Both the position numbers and the translations under genes were made by a program. DNA of 64,000 nucleotides, from contig CANLOE010000001.1 of the NCBI GenBank assembly GCA_947492745.1, forward strand, positions 124,001-188,000, written 5' to 3'. Under the pieces are notes generated by a model. That model saw only the letters and a program-made list of their open reading frames with translations. It had not been told where the DNA came from and ran no database searches. The stretch comes from an uncultured Cyclobacteriaceae bacterium (GTDB lineage: Bacteria > Bacteroidota > Bacteroidia > Cytophagales > Cyclobacteriaceae). Of this stretch, positions 62,764 to 64,000 are shown in pieces (positions within the stretch are counted from its first letter, which is position 1; the number at the start of each line of letters is the position of its first letter).

Positions 62764-64000
62764 ATGGAATACCTAGAACAAATAGCCTTTGTCGCTGTAG
62801 TAGCTGCGGCAACATTTTTTCTGTATCGACGAATCAACCGTATTCGGCAGAATATTCTGATGGGTAAGGACCTGATACGCAATGACAGTCGCCCCGAAAG
62901 ATTACGAACGATGCTGCTAGTGGCCTTTGGTCAGAAAAAGATGTTCAAAAGAATGGTACCCGCCATACTTCACTTCTTTATCTATATTGGTTTTTTGGTC
63001 ATCAACCTCGAAGTACTGGAGTTCGTACTGGATGGTATCTTCGGGACACATCGATTGTTTGCCCCTTTTCTGGGCGGTTTCTATACCGTCCTGATGAATG
63101 TTTTCGAGTTCTTGGCCGTAGCGGTCCTGCTGTCCTGTGTTGTCTTTCTCCTTCGCAGGAACGTACTCCGGCTAGAGCGTTTTATGTCCAGTGAGATGAA
63201 GGGCTGGTCCAAATTGGATGCCAATCTGATACTGGTCATCGAGATTGTATTGATGATGGCTATCCTGACCATGAACGCCGCCGATCAAGTGCTACAGGAT
63301 AGTGGAGTCGGGCACTATGCCGCTCATCCTACAGGTCACCTTTTTTTCAGCGCTATGCTCAAGCCCTTCTTCGAAGGTATGGCCCAGGGCACACTGGTCT
63401 TTGTGGAGCGCTTTGCCTGGTGGTTTCATATTGTGGGCATACTGGGCTTTGCCGTGTATGTCACCTATTCCAAGCACTTGCATATCTTTCTGGCATTTCC
63501 CAATACCTACTTCTCCAATCTGCTGCCCAAGGGCAAGATGAACAATATGGACTCCGTGACCAATGAGGTGAACATGATGCTCGGCCTTCCCACTACCAAT
63601 GCTGATGCAACGCCACCACCGACTGCCGAAGAAATCGGAAAGTTCGGAGCCAAGGATATCAATGACCTGAGCTGGAAGAACCTCATGGATGCCTACGCCT
63701 GTACCGAATGTGGCCGCTGTACCTCAGAGTGTCCCGCCAACCAAACGGGCAAAAAGCTCTCTCCCCGAAAAATCATGATGGATACGAGGGATAGAATGGA
63801 GGAAGTCGGAGAAAGCACTGCCAAAGGGGGAAATGGGCTGGAAGATGGCAAGTCCCTACTGGGTGATTTCATCACCAAAGAGGAAATCAATGCCTGTACC
63901 AATTGTAATGCCTGTGTGGAAGCCTGCCCCGTTATGATCAATCCCTTGGAAATCATATTGGAACTGAGGCGCTATGTCTCTATGGAAGAATCGGGGTCAC
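62764..64000 (+). CDS. Membrane-anchored (Fe-S)-binding oxidoreductase, HdrDE/GlpC-like, 3' end outside window
   Basis: The frame runs from ATG 62764 past base 64000. Five or so membrane helices in the first 250 residues (AFVAVVAAATFFLY, ILHFFIYIGFLVINLEVLEF, FWWF-like region AWWFHIVGILGFAVYV) resemble a cytochrome-b-type anchor with His residues. Then come two 4Fe-4S motifs: CTECGRCTSECP (about residue 316) and CTNCNACVEACP (about 380). This is the N-terminal half of heterodisulfide-reductase-like proteins that in Bacteroidota are linked to electron transfer flavoprotein. Its CCG domains would lie outside the window. Electron transfer to the quinone pool is likely. Confidence 0.9.
   Translation, partial: MEYLEQIAFVAVVAAATFFLYRRINRIRQNILMGKDLIRNDSRPERLRTMLLVAFGQKKMFKRMVPAILHFFIYIGFLVINLEVLEFVLDGIFGTHRLFAPFLGGFYTVLMNVFEFLAVAVLLSCVVFLLRRNVLRLERFMSSEMKGWSKLDANLILVIEIVLMMAILTMNAADQVLQDSGVGHYAAHPTGHLFFSAMLKPFFEGMAQGTLVFVERFAWWFHIVGILGFAVYVTYSKHLHIFLAFPNTYFSNLLPKGKMNNMDSVTNEVNMMLGLPTTNADATPPPTAEEIGKFGAKDINDLSWKNLMDAYACTECGRCTSECPANQTGKKLSPRKIMMDTRDRMEEVGESTAKGGNGLEDGKSLLGDFITKEEINACTNCNACVEACPVMINPLEIILELRRYVSMEESGS

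Overview
The window is about 64 kb of a Bacteroidota chromosome. Three things point there. Canonical Bacteroidota promoter boxes (TTTG, 19 bases, TAnnTTTG) stand upstream of tRNA-Phe. Gene families typical of the phylum are present: DUF2911, a TIGR03643-type protein, LytS/LytTR signalling, CruF carotenoid hydratase and arsenosugar-type ArsM. Starts usually lack a Shine-Dalgarno sequence. The class is not resolved; Saprospiria, Cytophagia or Chitinophagia would all fit. Most genes are housekeeping or stress genes in short operons, separated by unusually long, repeat-filled intergenic regions.

Layout. 1-750: 3' end of a MutS-family ATPase gene. 939-7150: a small defence-like islet on the minus strand with an AlbA_2/HATPase regulator, a HigB/HigA-type toxin-antitoxin pair and an A/T-rich RloC/PrrC-like ATPase, framed by a 346-base direct repeat and gene debris. 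7755-14751: a HEAT-cyclophilin lipoprotein, purK-purE, a TrkA-N potassium channel, and a UbiA-like protein with a methyltransferase. 15037-24220: a YiiX-like hydrolase, SRPBCC and DJ-1/PfpI proteins, thioredoxin-ApbE, and a small membrane protein followed by cydAB. 24941-33282: LiaF-like protein, LytS kinase and LytTR regulator, AIM24 protein, HugZ, arylamine N-acetyltransferase, dienelactone hydrolase, DinB. 33718-46383: SDR, a paralogous pair of unknown proteins, two TPM proteins, a GAF protein, a class V aminotransferase, an AI-2E exporter, pirin and DUF2911. 47309-55552: DinB, the light-associated cluster crtD/crtI-cruF-photolyase-TIGR03643, and the wall genes dacB-nagZ. 56124-64000: two gene wrecks carrying repeat insertions, a LEA14 lipoprotein, ArsM, an SH3 protein, a histidine kinase, tRNA-Phe and an Fe-S oxidoreductase that runs off the end.

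The most striking content is not coding. About thirty copies of MITE-like foldback elements, each 130-175 bases, fill the gaps between genes. I sort them by eye into families A to F. Family A has TACAAA termini and sits between TA dinucleotides. Families B to E have ACCC...GGGT termini and mostly sit between TAA trinucleotides. Families A, B, C and E share a central palindrome (TAGC-3 bases-GCTA). The elements nest in one another. One interrupts an amidohydrolase gene so cleanly that removing it with one TTA copy restores the frame; another truncates a methyltransferase; another lies in a phosphoesterase remnant. Several end 18-23 bases before a start codon. No transposase gene is present in the window, so a source elsewhere in the genome has to be assumed.
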